From NCBI GenBank assembly GCA_003455945.1, contig DMPQ01000353.1, positions 164 to 16,126 of the forward strand: 15,963 bases of DNA. Reading direction: 5' to 3'. The notes under the pieces were generated by a model. That model was not told the origin of the DNA. It made no database searches and saw only the letters and a list, made by a program, of their open reading frames with translations. This DNA is from Planctomycetaceae bacterium. Its GTDB lineage: Bacteria; Planctomycetota; Planctomycetia; Pirellulales; Pirellulaceae. A program made the position numbers and the translations under genes. Below, piece by piece: positions 7,539 to 14,291 of this stretch. The first letter of the stretch is position 1. Each line of letters starts with the position of its first letter.

Positions 7539-7885
7539 GGCATCGCCGAATCGGCACCCGCCGCGCCGCGACCGACCTCGGTCGTACCTCGAGAGCGTCG
7601 CCCCGGTGTGGGCCCGCGTCGTCCCCGACGCGCGGCCGTGCGGTAGTGGTCGTTCGAGAGGCTGCGCAGTGTTTCCGGTGTCACCATCGCTCGCCCTCGG
7701 CTCGGGACGAGCCGGGGCCACGCAGGGGCAAAGCCGATTCGGTGCGACCGGGGGCGGTCGCACTACGACGGAGCGGTCGCACTGCGCGGGTTGGGTGCGA
7801 TAGGGGGACGCGAGTGGTTTGACCTTCCGCGATGGGGCGATCAAGATGCATCGGCTCCCGTGAACCCCTCCGGCGGAACCGTCGC
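7539..7885. other. Gene-free, hairpin-rich intergenic region
   Basis: No convincing coding frame is present. Four inverted repeats are visible: 7615-7621 with 7626-7632 (7 bp, 4-base loop); 7698-7704 with 7708-7714 (7 bp, 3-base loop); 7742-7750 with 7755-7763 (9 bp, GGGG loop); and 7777-7782 with 7795-7800 (6 bp). The last two share the same arm sequence (GTGCGACC/GGTCGCAC), so alternative pairings between them are possible. None is followed by a T-run. It could be the 3' end of the DUF1559 transcript, a leader of the next gene, or a small structured RNA. GC-rich DNA forms such stems readily, so the significance is open. Confidence 0.5.
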
Positions 7886-8146
7886 ATGTCGTTGCATCGA
7901 TCGCTACTTCGAGCCGCCGTTCTGGCGTTGCCGGTGCTTGTCGTGCTGTTGGCGATCGTCGGCAGCGCCAACATGCTGGCGGCCGAAAGCCTCTCGGCGG
8001 TCGAGAAGGGGACGCTCCGCGGAGCGGGGGCGATCATCCTGGTCGGCGTGCTGACCGATCTGGTCCTGTTGGTCGGCCTGCTCGGCTGGCAGGCGGCCGA
8101 GCACGATGCGGCTCCTTCCGGCCCTTCCGACCGGATCGAGGAGTGA
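7886..8146 (+). CDS. Small membrane protein of unknown function
   Basis: This 86-aa protein has two hydrophobic segments (about residues 9-31 and 48-69), a short charged link between them (ESLSAVEKGTLR) and an acidic C-terminal tail. I do not recognise the family. The start is the ATG at 7886 (MSLHRSLLRAAV), which puts basic residues before the first helix. An upstream ATG at 7832 would add 18 Arg-rich residues and has no clear ribosome site either. The site before 7886 (CGGCGGAA) is poor. The gene ends nine bases before the zinc-ribbon protein gene, whose ribosome site (GAGGAG, 8138-8143) lies inside the last codons here. The two are therefore probably co-transcribed and coupled. Coding is supported by the membrane pattern and tight spacing, not by homology. 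Confidence 0.7.
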   Translation: MSLHRSLLRAAVLALPVLVVLLAIVGSANMLAAESLSAVEKGTLRGAGAIILVGVLTDLVLLVGLLGWQAAEHDAAPSGPSDRIEE

Positions 8147-8155
8147 CGCGCGGCG

Positions 8156-9058
8156 ATGGCGATCCGCTTCCAGTGCTCCTCGTGTCATGCCAAGCTCAAG
8201 GTCGGGTCACACAAGGCAGGGGCGCGCAAGAACTGTCCCCTCTGCGGTGCCGAGATCCTGATCCCGGGAGTCGAATCGTCTCGGGGCGAGACGCCGTCCG
8301 CCTCGTCCGTTGACCCCTCCGATCCCTCCGGCTCGGCCTCGCTCCCGCTCGATTCGGCTGCGGCTCAGGCCGCTCCCGACGACGACGAGGATCGCTATCT
8401 CGACGCGCCGGTGATCGACGTTTCGACGGTGCGCGTCGATCGGGCGTCGATGCCGATCGGGCCTCATCGAGCCGATCCGCCGTTGACGATGCCGCGCCGC
8501 GCGGTCTATGTGCTCGGCGGTTTGATCGTCGTCGTCGCGAGCTTCTTCTTCGTCTTCGGCGTGATGGTCGGTCGGATCAGCGTTCGCCGCGGCGAGACGT
8601 CCGTCGCCGCTCGCCCGACCCGGACGCGGTGCGTCGTCACCGGCGCCGTGATGCCTCGCGAGAACAACCAGCTCGTTCCGGACAGCGGCAGCCTCGTCCT
8701 GCTCGTCCCGGTCGATTCGCAGCCCGACGTCCGACCGAACGGCGCGTCGTTCCATCCGAGCGACGGCGACGGTGCCGACTCGGCCGACGCGGCGCTGATC
8801 AGGACCTTCGGTGGCGAGGTGCTGGAGGTCGACGATCAGGGGCGATTCCGAGCGACGGTGGCCGGAGGGCGCAGCTACGACCTGCTCGTCGTGTCGAAGA
8901 ACGTCGCCGATGATGATCCGGTCTCTCGTCAGCTGCGAGCGACCTGGGGAAAGCTCTTCGTTCCGCTCGAGCCGGTGGTCGACGGGAGAGCCGTCGCGAT
9001 GCGGACGATCGAGACGGCCGGCGGTTCGACGACCGTTCCGCCGATCACGTTCGATTGA
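8156..9058 (+). CDS. Zinc-ribbon protein with one transmembrane segment
   Basis: This 300-aa protein starts with a four-cysteine zinc ribbon, C7-x2-C10 and C27-x2-C30, in the sequence FQCSSCHAKLKV...NCPLCGAEI. This type of N-terminal ribbon is common in planctomycete proteins that carry it in front of a membrane segment. A low-complexity Ser/Pro/Asp linker follows to about residue 112. One membrane helix (116-138, VYVLGGLIVVVASFFFVFGV) and a C-terminal domain of about 160 residues with beta-strand character come next (GEVLEVDDQGRFRATVAGGRSYDLLVV, split by turns). The topology suggests a cytoplasmic ribbon and an exported C-terminal domain, by inference. The C-terminal part resembles small beta-sandwich carrier or carboxypeptidase-regulatory-like folds in pattern only. 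The start ATG at 8156 has GAGGAG 12 bases upstream, slightly far. Function is unknown. Confidence 0.85.
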   Translation: MAIRFQCSSCHAKLKVGSHKAGARKNCPLCGAEILIPGVESSRGETPSASSVDPSDPSGSASLPLDSAAAQAAPDDDEDRYLDAPVIDVSTVRVDRASMPIGPHRADPPLTMPRRAVYVLGGLIVVVASFFFVFGVMVGRISVRRGETSVAARPTRTRCVVTGAVMPRENNQLVPDSGSLVLLVPVDSQPDVRPNGASFHPSDGDGADSADAALIRTFGGEVLEVDDQGRFRATVAGGRSYDLLVVSKNVADDDPVSRQLRATWGKLFVPLEPVVDGRAVAMRTIETAGGSTTVPPITFD

Positions 9059-9096
9059 ATCGATCGGACGAATTCACGCGGGCATCGCTTCGCTTC

Positions 9097-9111
9097 GGCC
9101 GCCGTGCGGCC
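9097..9111. terminator. GC hairpin between two convergent genes (weak terminator candidate)
   Basis: GGCCGC (9097-9102) and GCGGCC (9106-9111) form a six-pair, all-GC stem with a CGT loop. It lies in the 77-base gap between the + strand zinc-ribbon gene and the - strand YjfB-like gene, where a shared bidirectional terminator would sit. There is no T-run on either side, so intrinsic termination is uncertain. Confidence 0.3.
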
Positions 9112-9135
9112 AGGAGATTGCGAGCGACCTTGCGA

Positions 9136-9333
9136 TCAGGCCCGCACGTCGAGCAGCTTGCCGCGAACGGCATCCTTCTGCAGCTCGACCGCCGCTTCCA
9201 GCAGTTCGACCGCCGCTTGTCCCTGCTGCTCGACCGCATCGAGTTGCTTGCCGGCGACCTCGTACGAGATCTTCGACAGGACTCGGTTCTGCTGCATGGC
9301 GGAGACCGCACTGACGACGCCGTCGATCGACAT
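9136..9333 (-). CDS. YjfB-like putative motility protein
   Basis: This 65-aa protein reads MSIDGVVSAVSAMQQNRV at its start and then KQLDAVEQQGQAAVELLEAAV. This matches the pattern of the YjfB 'putative motility protein' family: a short N-terminal helix with SAMQQ, a K..LD...QQG.AA..L core and a helical end. Members are small helical proteins of 60-70 aa whose exact role is not established. The name comes from association with motility genes. The start ATG (9331-9333) has only a weak purine-rich site upstream, so expression may depend on another start or on read-through from the DUF4404 gene 209 bases upstream on the same strand. A 331-codon open frame extends far upstream but its extra part is Arg-rich noise. 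No flagellar gene is visible in this window. Family assignment is by eye. Confidence 0.8.
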   Translation of the reverse strand: MSIDGVVSAVSAMQQNRVLSKISYEVAGKQLDAVEQQGQAAVELLEAAVELQKDAVRGKLLDVRA

Positions 9334-9542
9334 CAGAGAGCTCGCTTGCGAGAGCCGGCCCGAAGACCGGGGCGATAGGGACGGAGGGCGACGATCGCCG
9401 CTCTCCACTATCGCTCCCGTTATCCTTCGCGACGAAGCTCGACGGCAAAACTTCCGGATGTGCCGATCGGGGGCTCGGGATCGTTCGAGCCGTTTCAGGG
9501 GCGGGATCGAACGCTTCGTCAGTCCGTTCGCCGCGCGGCTCG

Positions 9543-9818
9543 TCAGATGCCGAGCTGCCCCATCGCATCGGTCAGACGGCTGATCAGATCGGTCAGTCGC
9601 GGATGTTCCGCTTCGAACCGCGAGATCGTCTCGCCGAGAAGCCCGGCGGTTTCGTTCTCCTTGAGCTTCTCGGGATCGGCCTGCTCGAGCGCCTCGTCGA
9701 TCTCGCCCGACAGGCGTTCGAGCAGCGACGCCGTCTCGGGATCGACTTCGGGGAGCTGCTGCAGCTCCGCCTCGACCTCCGACAACAGTCGCTTCAGCTT
9801 GGCCAGTCGATCGGACAT
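9543..9818 (-). CDS. DUF4404 family protein
   Basis: This 91-aa, highly helical, acidic protein has the features of the DUF4404 family. It opens with a helix (LAKLKRLLSEVEAELQQL) and continues with the VDPETASLLERLSGEIDEAL block. It ends in a helix, ISRFEAEHPRLTDLISRL, followed by TDAMGQLGI, where the FE..HP.L....RL.DA...LGI ending is characteristic. The function of this family is unknown. There is no signal peptide, membrane segment or cysteine, so a cytoplasmic location is likely. The start ATG (9816-9818) has GGAG (9827-9830 on the reverse strand) eight bases upstream. A GATAGACTG element about 60 bases upstream may be its -10 region. It faces the LTXXQ-like gene head-to-head across about 250 bases. 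Confidence 0.88.
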   Translation of the reverse strand: MSDRLAKLKRLLSEVEAELQQLPEVDPETASLLERLSGEIDEALEQADPEKLKENETAGLLGETISRFEAEHPRLTDLISRLTDAMGQLGI

Positions 9819-9876
9819 CCGACAGCTCCGTATCGGTGAGAAGTGGGGGGAGATGGGCTCGAACCGGTCCTCGATC

Positions 9877-9885
9877 CAGTCTATC
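9877..9885 (-). promoter_or_regulatory. Candidate -10 element GATAGACTG for the DUF4404 gene
   Basis: On the reverse strand this reads GATAGACTG, containing TAGACT (four of six matches to TATAAT). It ends 58 bases before the DUF4404 start codon. The identical nine bases occur 56 bases before the sialidase-like gene on the other strand. No clear -35 is visible, so this remains a candidate. Confidence 0.35.
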
Positions 9886-9908
9886 CGATCGGCACCACCG
9901 GTTTGATC

Positions 9909-9936
9909 TTGAAAGAACGGACCGGAAGCGGAAACT
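9909..9936 (+). promoter_or_regulatory. Weak promoter candidate for the LTXXQ-like gene
   Basis: TTGAAA (9909-9914) and GAAACT (9931-9936) are separated by 16 bases, resembling the TTGACA/CAAACT pair before rplX. It lies about 130 bases before the ATG at 10067. The -10 has three of six matches, so confidence is low. Confidence 0.3.
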
Positions 9937-10066
9937 GTTCATCCGTCCGAGCCGGTGAGCACCCCCCTCGGTTGCCTCTCCAGCGCTCGTCCCTATCGGT
10001 CCGGCCGGCTTCGACGCGACTCGCCAGGCCTTGCCGGATCCCGCCCCTGTCAGGAGTCCCACTGTC

Positions 10067-10960
10067 ATGTCGATGATCGGACGAATGTCGTTTGCCGGCC
10101 TGCTGCTCACGGTCTCGATCTCGCCGGTCATCGCTCAGGACGAGCCGGCTCAGGGGCAGCAGGGGGGCGTGGTCGTCGTGCAGTCGAACGTCGCGAGCGA
10201 CGAGAGCGGCGAGGTGGTGGTCGGCGAGACGCAGGCGTTCGCCTTCGATTCGGGGAACGGCCCGGTCCAGATCATGATGGCGCCGTCGATGGGAGCCGGC
10301 GGTTTCGCGTTCAGCACGGGGATCGGCGGAGGTCCCGGCGGGCCCGATCCGCTCGGCCTGCTCGGCGATCAGCAGATCCGTAGCGAGCTCGGTCTCGACG
10401 ACGGTCAGTGGGGGCAGATCCAGTCGATCCAGCGCGACTTTCAGAAGCAGATGCAGGAGACGACGCGCAGCCTGATGGAAGGGGGCTTCAACCCCGAGAA
10501 GGCCAAGCAGATGAAGGAGCAGGTCGAGTCGGTCCGGACGCAGATGATGGGGCGGATCAACGAAGTGCTCCTGCCGAACCAGCAGAAGCGTCTCGAACAG
10601 CTCGGTCGTCATGTGGCGCTCAAGACGTCGGATCTCGGTGAAGCGCTCTTCGACGGTCCGATCGCCGACGCGCTGGAGCTGTCCGACGAGGATCGCGAGC
10701 GACTGCGGACTCGGAGCCGCGAGATTCAGGAAGAGCTCGAAGCGGACATCAAGCGTCTGCAGAAGGAAGCTCGCGAGAAGCTGCTCAAGGAACTGACCGG
10801 CAGTCAGCGCGAGACGCTGACCGAGCTGCTCGGTTCGGACTTCGAGTACGAGCCTCGCGACATCCGCAGCGAGATCCGCCGGATGCGTGACGAGGCGCGA
10901 CGTCGTCAGCGCGATGGTGAAGGCAACACGACGCGAGCCCCGCAGGGGGAGCCGGACTGA
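10067..10960 (+). CDS. Secreted helical protein with LTXXQ-like (Spy/CpxP-type) pattern
   Basis: This 297-aa protein has a signal peptide (hydrophobic residues 9-23, ending VIAQ, cut after Ala23) and a variable region with a Gly-rich linker to about residue 98. A long charged helical region follows (99 to about 270). That region repeats a pattern seen in periplasmic LTXXQ proteins such as Spy and CpxP: LGLDDGQWGQIQ, LLPNQQKRLEQL, LELSDEDRERL and LTGSQRETLTELLG. Such modules pair as antiparallel helices, and in enterobacteria they act as chaperones or stress sensors. A similar role here is only a guess. The last 30 residues are Arg/Asp-rich and likely disordered. The start ATG at 10067 has AGGAG (10052-10056) ten bases upstream. 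In-frame ATGs at 10073 and 10085 would also keep the signal peptide. Confidence 0.85.
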   Translation: MSMIGRMSFAGLLLTVSISPVIAQDEPAQGQQGGVVVVQSNVASDESGEVVVGETQAFAFDSGNGPVQIMMAPSMGAGGFAFSTGIGGGPGGPDPLGLLGDQQIRSELGLDDGQWGQIQSIQRDFQKQMQETTRSLMEGGFNPEKAKQMKEQVESVRTQMMGRINEVLLPNQQKRLEQLGRHVALKTSDLGEALFDGPIADALELSDEDRERLRTRSREIQEELEADIKRLQKEAREKLLKELTGSQRETLTELLGSDFEYEPRDIRSEIRRMRDEARRRQRDGEGNTTRAPQGEPD

Positions 10961-11024
10961 GCCGTCGATTGCGCGACGCGCGTCGCGAATGCTCGACGAG
11001 ATTCGCATCGCTTTCGACTCCGCA

Positions 11025-11060
11025 GCTCGGTGACCATCCGGAACCCGATGGTCACGGAGC
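11025..11060. repeat. Long imperfect hairpin downstream of the LTXXQ-like gene
   Basis: GTGACCATC (11030-11038) pairs perfectly with GATGGTCAC (11047-11055) around an 8-base loop. The stem resumes with GCTC (11025-11028) against GAGC (11057-11060) after one G-G mismatch. It lies 65 bases after the stop at 10960. It could stabilise the 3' end of the transcript or act as a factor-assisted terminator, since no T-run follows. A second near-palindrome (GGACTCG-C-CGAGTCC, 11093-11107) lies further down. Confidence 0.5.
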
Positions 11061-11183
11061 CTCTCTGGTCTCTCTGGACCGCGGAGCCGGGTGGACTCGC
11101 CGAGTCCGTGACGAACGCCATGTCGTGTTGTCTCGGTGGCGGCGCGAAGTCGCTCGAGTAACGGGCATCGCGCCCCCGGTTGC

Positions 11184-11192
11184 GATAGACTG
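11184..11192 (+). promoter_or_regulatory. Candidate -10 element GATAGACTG for the sialidase-like gene
   Basis: GATAGACTG contains TAGACT (four of six matches to TATAAT) and ends 56 bases before the ATG at 11249. The same nine bases lie at almost the same distance before the DUF4404 gene on the opposite strand. No good -35 is seen at the expected spacing, so assignment as a promoter is tentative. Confidence 0.35.
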
Positions 11193-11248
11193 CCCGGCAG
11201 CGAGCCCCACTCGCTCCCTCCCGTTCGCCCACCGCCGGAGATCGGATC

Positions 11249-12382
11249 ATGCTGTGCCCTCGGTCCTGCTGCGCACCGCTTCGATCGCTTCGTCGCAGCG
11301 CTCTCGCTAAGCTCGCGTTCGTCGCGTTCCTGTTCGTCGCACTCGTCGCCGCTCCGGCCGCGGCTCAGTCAGGCTCCGGCGGCGACGCGAGCGAGCGCGG
11401 CGGAGTCATCGTCGACGAGTTCATCTACGACGACGCTCCGTTTCCCGAATGTCACGCGTCGACGATCGTCGAGACGCCGTCAGGGCTGGTCGTTGCCTGG
11501 TTCGGCGGAACGCGAGAGAAGGATCCCGACGTCGAGATCTGGGTGTCGCGACGACAAGAGGGGGCCTGGTCCGCGCCGGTCTCGGTCGCCGACGGCGTAC
11601 AGGCCTCGGGGGAGCGATATCCCTGCTGGAATCCGGTCCTCGTCCAACACGCCGATCGCCTGTCCCTCTACTACAAGGTCGGTCCGAGTCCGAGCGAGTG
11701 GTGGGGGATGGTGAAGCACTCGACCGATGACGGAGCGACCTGGAGCGACGCCTCGCGACTGGCGGAGGGGATCCTCGGGCCGATCCGCAACAAGCCGATC
11801 CGGACCGCCGACGGCGCTTGGCTCAGCGGTTCGAGTTCCGAGCATGACGGCTGGCGAGTCCATATCGAGCGATCGAACGACGACGGAGCTACCTGGATCG
11901 CATCGGAAGCGTTGAACGATCGCGGGGAGCTGGAGAGCATCCAGCCGACCTTCCTGACACTCCCGGACGGCGTCATCCGGATGCTCTGCCGAGCCAAGAC
12001 GGCCGGGCGGATCACCGCCGCCGATTCGGGCGACGGCGGGGCGACCTGGACCGGCCTGACGACGATCGAGCTGCCGAATCCGAACTCGGGGATCGATGCG
12101 GTCACGTTCGCACCGGGGCGCCATGCACTCGTCTACAACCACACGCCGCGAGGCCGCTCGCCTCTGAATCTCGCTCTCTCCGACGACGGTTCGAACTGGT
12201 CCGCTGCGCGAGTGCTGGTCGAGGAAGCGGGAGCCGAGTTCTCCTATCCGGCGATCATCGCGACCGCCGACGGGCACCTGCACATCACCTACACCTGGAA
12301 GCGACAGCGGATCCGCCACGTCGAGATCGACCCGAGCCGACTCGAACTCCGGCCGATCGTCGACGGTGTCTGGCCCGAGTGA
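11249..12382 (+). CDS. Secreted BNR/Asp-box sialidase-like protein
   Basis: This 377-aa protein has an Arg-rich N-region, a hydrophobic core (18-35) and a cleavage site APAAAQ, so it is exported (cut after Ala39). The rest fits the BNR_2 / exo-alpha-sialidase-like six-bladed propeller family. ECHASTIVETPSGLVVAWFG and GTREKDPDVEIWVSRR form the first blade, followed by PCWNPVL, SEWWGMVKHS, GPIRNKPI and EHDGWRVHIERS. Four Asp-box motifs are visible: STDDGATW, SNDDGATW, SGDGGATW and LSDDGSNW. This family acts outside the cytoplasm on glycans. True sialidase activity cannot be asserted, because Asp-box propellers also serve as other glycosidases and lyases. The start ATG at 11249 follows GGAG (11237-11240). 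It converges on the TraB/GumN gene with a 27-base gap. The lack of neighbouring sugar catabolism genes leaves the substrate open. Confidence 0.9.
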   Translation: MLCPRSCCAPLRSLRRSALAKLAFVAFLFVALVAAPAAAQSGSGGDASERGGVIVDEFIYDDAPFPECHASTIVETPSGLVVAWFGGTREKDPDVEIWVSRRQEGAWSAPVSVADGVQASGERYPCWNPVLVQHADRLSLYYKVGPSPSEWWGMVKHSTDDGATWSDASRLAEGILGPIRNKPIRTADGAWLSGSSSEHDGWRVHIERSNDDGATWIASEALNDRGELESIQPTFLTLPDGVIRMLCRAKTAGRITAADSGDGGATWTGLTTIELPNPNSGIDAVTFAPGRHALVYNHTPRGRSPLNLALSDDGSNWSAARVLVEEAGAEFSYPAIIATADGHLHITYTWKRQRIRHVEIDPSRLELRPIVDGVWPE

Positions 12383-12409
12383 CTCCGGGCGCGGCATGAC
12401 GATCGGACG

Positions 12410-13474
12410 TCATTCGATCCGCTCGATGACGTATCCCTTCTTCTCGAGCAGTTCGATCACGGTCGGGCCGACGACATAGTGCCCGGCGCCGGCCGCGAAG
12501 AGATGGACCCGGTTCCCCTGTTCGCGAACGACCTGATCGATCGTGTCGGCCATCGCCTGATTCCGATCGGTCATCAGCGCGGCGAAGATCTTCTCGGCGA
12601 GCGGGCGCGGGAGCGAGTCGTCGAAGAACTCCTCGCGAAACACCGCGTCCATCCGATCGCCGTCGCCGCGCAGATAGACATCGACCAGCTCTCCCAGTTC
12701 GTCCTCGTCATCGGCGTCGTCCTCTTCCATGCCGTCGAGGGCGACTTCGAGAAACTGCAGCTGCTCCTCCTTGGTCAGGCGGTCGAAGCCGGCGAGCTGT
12801 CCGAGCGGATCCTCGAGACTCGCCACGCGCTTCTTTGCCTTCTCGGCTCGTTCGACGAGCATCATGTCCATCACCGACTGCTCTTCGTCGCTGAGCTGGG
12901 CTTCGAGGTTCGGCAGGATCAGCGGCCAGGCCCAGATCTTGAACGCGGGGAGCGAGGCGGTGGAGAGGCCGGGGCGGAGCGCACCGAGTTGTCGATCGAC
13001 TCGCGCCGCCAGTTCCTTGCCGAGCAGGTCGGCCCCCTTCCGTCCGTCCGCCATCGTGATCGCGGCCAGTTGTCGCGGCTGATCGGCCGGAGCGACTTCG
13101 ACGAAGATCGAATCGGCTCGGTCGAGCGCCGCATCGATCCGCTCGTGGAGCTTCAGCACGCGATCATCGGGAACGTGGATCGTCCCGAGCAGGTATTGAT
13201 CGGTCCCCGCGGGGGAACGGAACCTCCACAGGAACGGTCGTTCGACTTCGGTAGGACGCTCCTCGGTCGCCGACTCGTTCGCTTCGATCGCCGGTTCGGT
13301 CGCCGTCTCCTGAGCCGCGGCGCGACTCGACAGAGAGCCGAGCGGTTCGGCAATGACGCCGATCGCGAGGCCCAGTGCGACGATGAGCAGCAGCGCGAAG
13401 CTCGAGCGAACGCGACGCGACAGGCGGGGCTCCGCACTCAGCGGCGAACGGCGATCGAACGCAGGGAACGACAT
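12410..13474 (-). CDS. TraB/GumN family protein
   Basis: This 354-aa protein has a basic N-terminus and one hydrophobic segment (about residues 25-42), then RAAAQE, which could be a signal-peptidase site or the end of an anchor. A Glu/Thr-rich linker leads into the TraB/GumN domain. Key motifs of that family are visible: LLGTIHV with His100, IFVEVAPAD with Glu126, FKIWAWPL, and the C-terminal GAGHYVVGP with His332 before VIELLEKKGY. The family is related to the Tiki metalloproteases, whose GxxH and Glu residues bind metal. A protease role here is inferred only. An acidic insert (EEDDADDEDELGEL) lies at about residues 245-265. The start ATG at 13472-13474 has GGAG nine bases upstream. The open frame continues upstream, but the extra 111 codons look non-coding. 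Confidence 0.9.
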   Translation of the reverse strand: MSFPAFDRRSPLSAEPRLSRRVRSSFALLLIVALGLAIGVIAEPLGSLSSRAAAQETATEPAIEANESATEERPTEVERPFLWRFRSPAGTDQYLLGTIHVPDDRVLKLHERIDAALDRADSIFVEVAPADQPRQLAAITMADGRKGADLLGKELAARVDRQLGALRPGLSTASLPAFKIWAWPLILPNLEAQLSDEEQSVMDMMLVERAEKAKKRVASLEDPLGQLAGFDRLTKEEQLQFLEVALDGMEEDDADDEDELGELVDVYLRGDGDRMDAVFREEFFDDSLPRPLAEKIFAALMTDRNQAMADTIDQVVREQGNRVHLFAAGAGHYVVGPTVIELLEKKGYVIERIE

Positions 13475-13583
13475 CGAGCGAAACTCCGGATAGGGAACGA
13501 CTCGGTACCAGGGCCGAGCGAGGTCGGCGGTCGAACGACAGTCGAGGCAAGGGGGGACGGCGGACGGCTCGGCAACGAGCCGT

Positions 13584-14054
13584 TCAGGTGACCGGGTGCG
13601 CGGCGGCAAGCAGATCGTCGAGTCCGTCGGCCGAAACCTGCTCGGCCACCTCGAAGCCGCGCGTCGAGAGCGTGAACTCTCCCTGCAGATGATGGAGCAC
13701 CAGTCCCGCTTCGCACAGTTCCCGGAGCCCCTCGAGAAACCGAATGGTCCCTCGGGCATTTCCCGGCGTCCGGAGCACGACGGTCCGATCGTCCTCGAGA
13801 TCGACATGCACCATCAGCAGGCGATCGGCCCGTTCGAACGTGTCGTTGCTTCCGCGCACGTCGAGCGTGCCGCGATGCCGAGCCAGATGGAGCAGACAAC
13901 GGGCGGCGGGAGAAAGGCGATCGGGATCGCGCAGCGGGTGCGACATCGCCTGAGCGGCGATCAGCGCGAGGCCGATGATCGTCGGCGCCCCGTGCGAGAG
14001 ACTTTCCCATTCGAGCGAACGGGAGCGGTCGGGACCGAGATAGCGTTCGAGCAA
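13584..14054 (-). CDS. Protein of unknown function with TTG start
   Basis: I do not recognise this 156-aa protein. It starts at TTG (14052-14054), supported by GAGGAG seven bases upstream on the reverse strand. The first in-frame ATG (MSHPLRD) is 36 residues later and would discard a hydrophobic helix (about 25-37, TIIGLALIAAQAM). From residue 47 (LSPAARCLLHLARHRG) a compact mixed domain follows, with an acidic strand region (MVHVDLEDDRTVVLRT). Near the C-terminus, FLEGLRELCEAGLVLHHLQG and then FTLSTRGFEVAEQV resemble the helix-wing part of a winged-helix domain. This is pattern only, and a DNA-binding role is speculative. It lies 109 bases upstream of the TraB/GumN gene on the same strand, so the two may share a transcript. 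Confidence 0.7.
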   Translation of the reverse strand: MLERYLGPDRSRSLEWESLSHGAPTIIGLALIAAQAMSHPLRDPDRLSPAARCLLHLARHRGTLDVRGSNDTFERADRLLMVHVDLEDDRTVVLRTPGNARGTIRFLEGLRELCEAGLVLHHLQGEFTLSTRGFEVAEQVSADGLDDLLAAAHPVT

Positions 14055-14180
14055 GAGAGGCTCCTCGCGAGACGGATCGGCGACGCGATCGGGCGAACCT
14101 CATTCTCGGAGCCGCGAGCATCGCGGGCAACCGGCGGGCGGAGTCGATCGGAGTCGAGAAGAGAAGGGCGAGCGGAGCGA

Positions 14181-14213
14181 GAGCGCGATCGGATGATCGA
14201 GCGCGATCGGATG
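14181..14213. repeat. 15-bp direct repeat with 18-bp period
   Basis: GAGCGCGATCGGATG occurs at 14181-14195 and again at 14199-14213, separated by ATC. It lies in the gene-free 277-base gap between the TTG-started gene and the GlsB-like gene, about 130-160 bases upstream of the former. It could be a paired binding site for a regulator of that gene, or a local duplication. Confidence 0.7.
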
Positions 14214-14291
14214 CGAGCGGCACACCAGAAGCTCGCTCGATTTCACAGCCCCTTGCGGTCGCGAGGACCGGCAGTCGCCGAGATGTCCCCA

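Noticed and set aside
7532..7822. 96-codon + strand frame in the hairpin-rich gap
   Set aside because: Arg-rich, no ribosome site, no motif, and it overlaps strong inverted repeats.
5634..7844. 736-codon open frame on the - strand opposite the second DUF1559 gene
   Set aside because: Same reason: antisense shadow with no recognisable motif.
9343..10131. N-terminal 266 codons of the long - strand frame containing the YjfB-like protein
   Set aside because: They cross the DUF4404 gene in another frame and are low-complexity. The YjfB family homology begins at the ATG at 9333.
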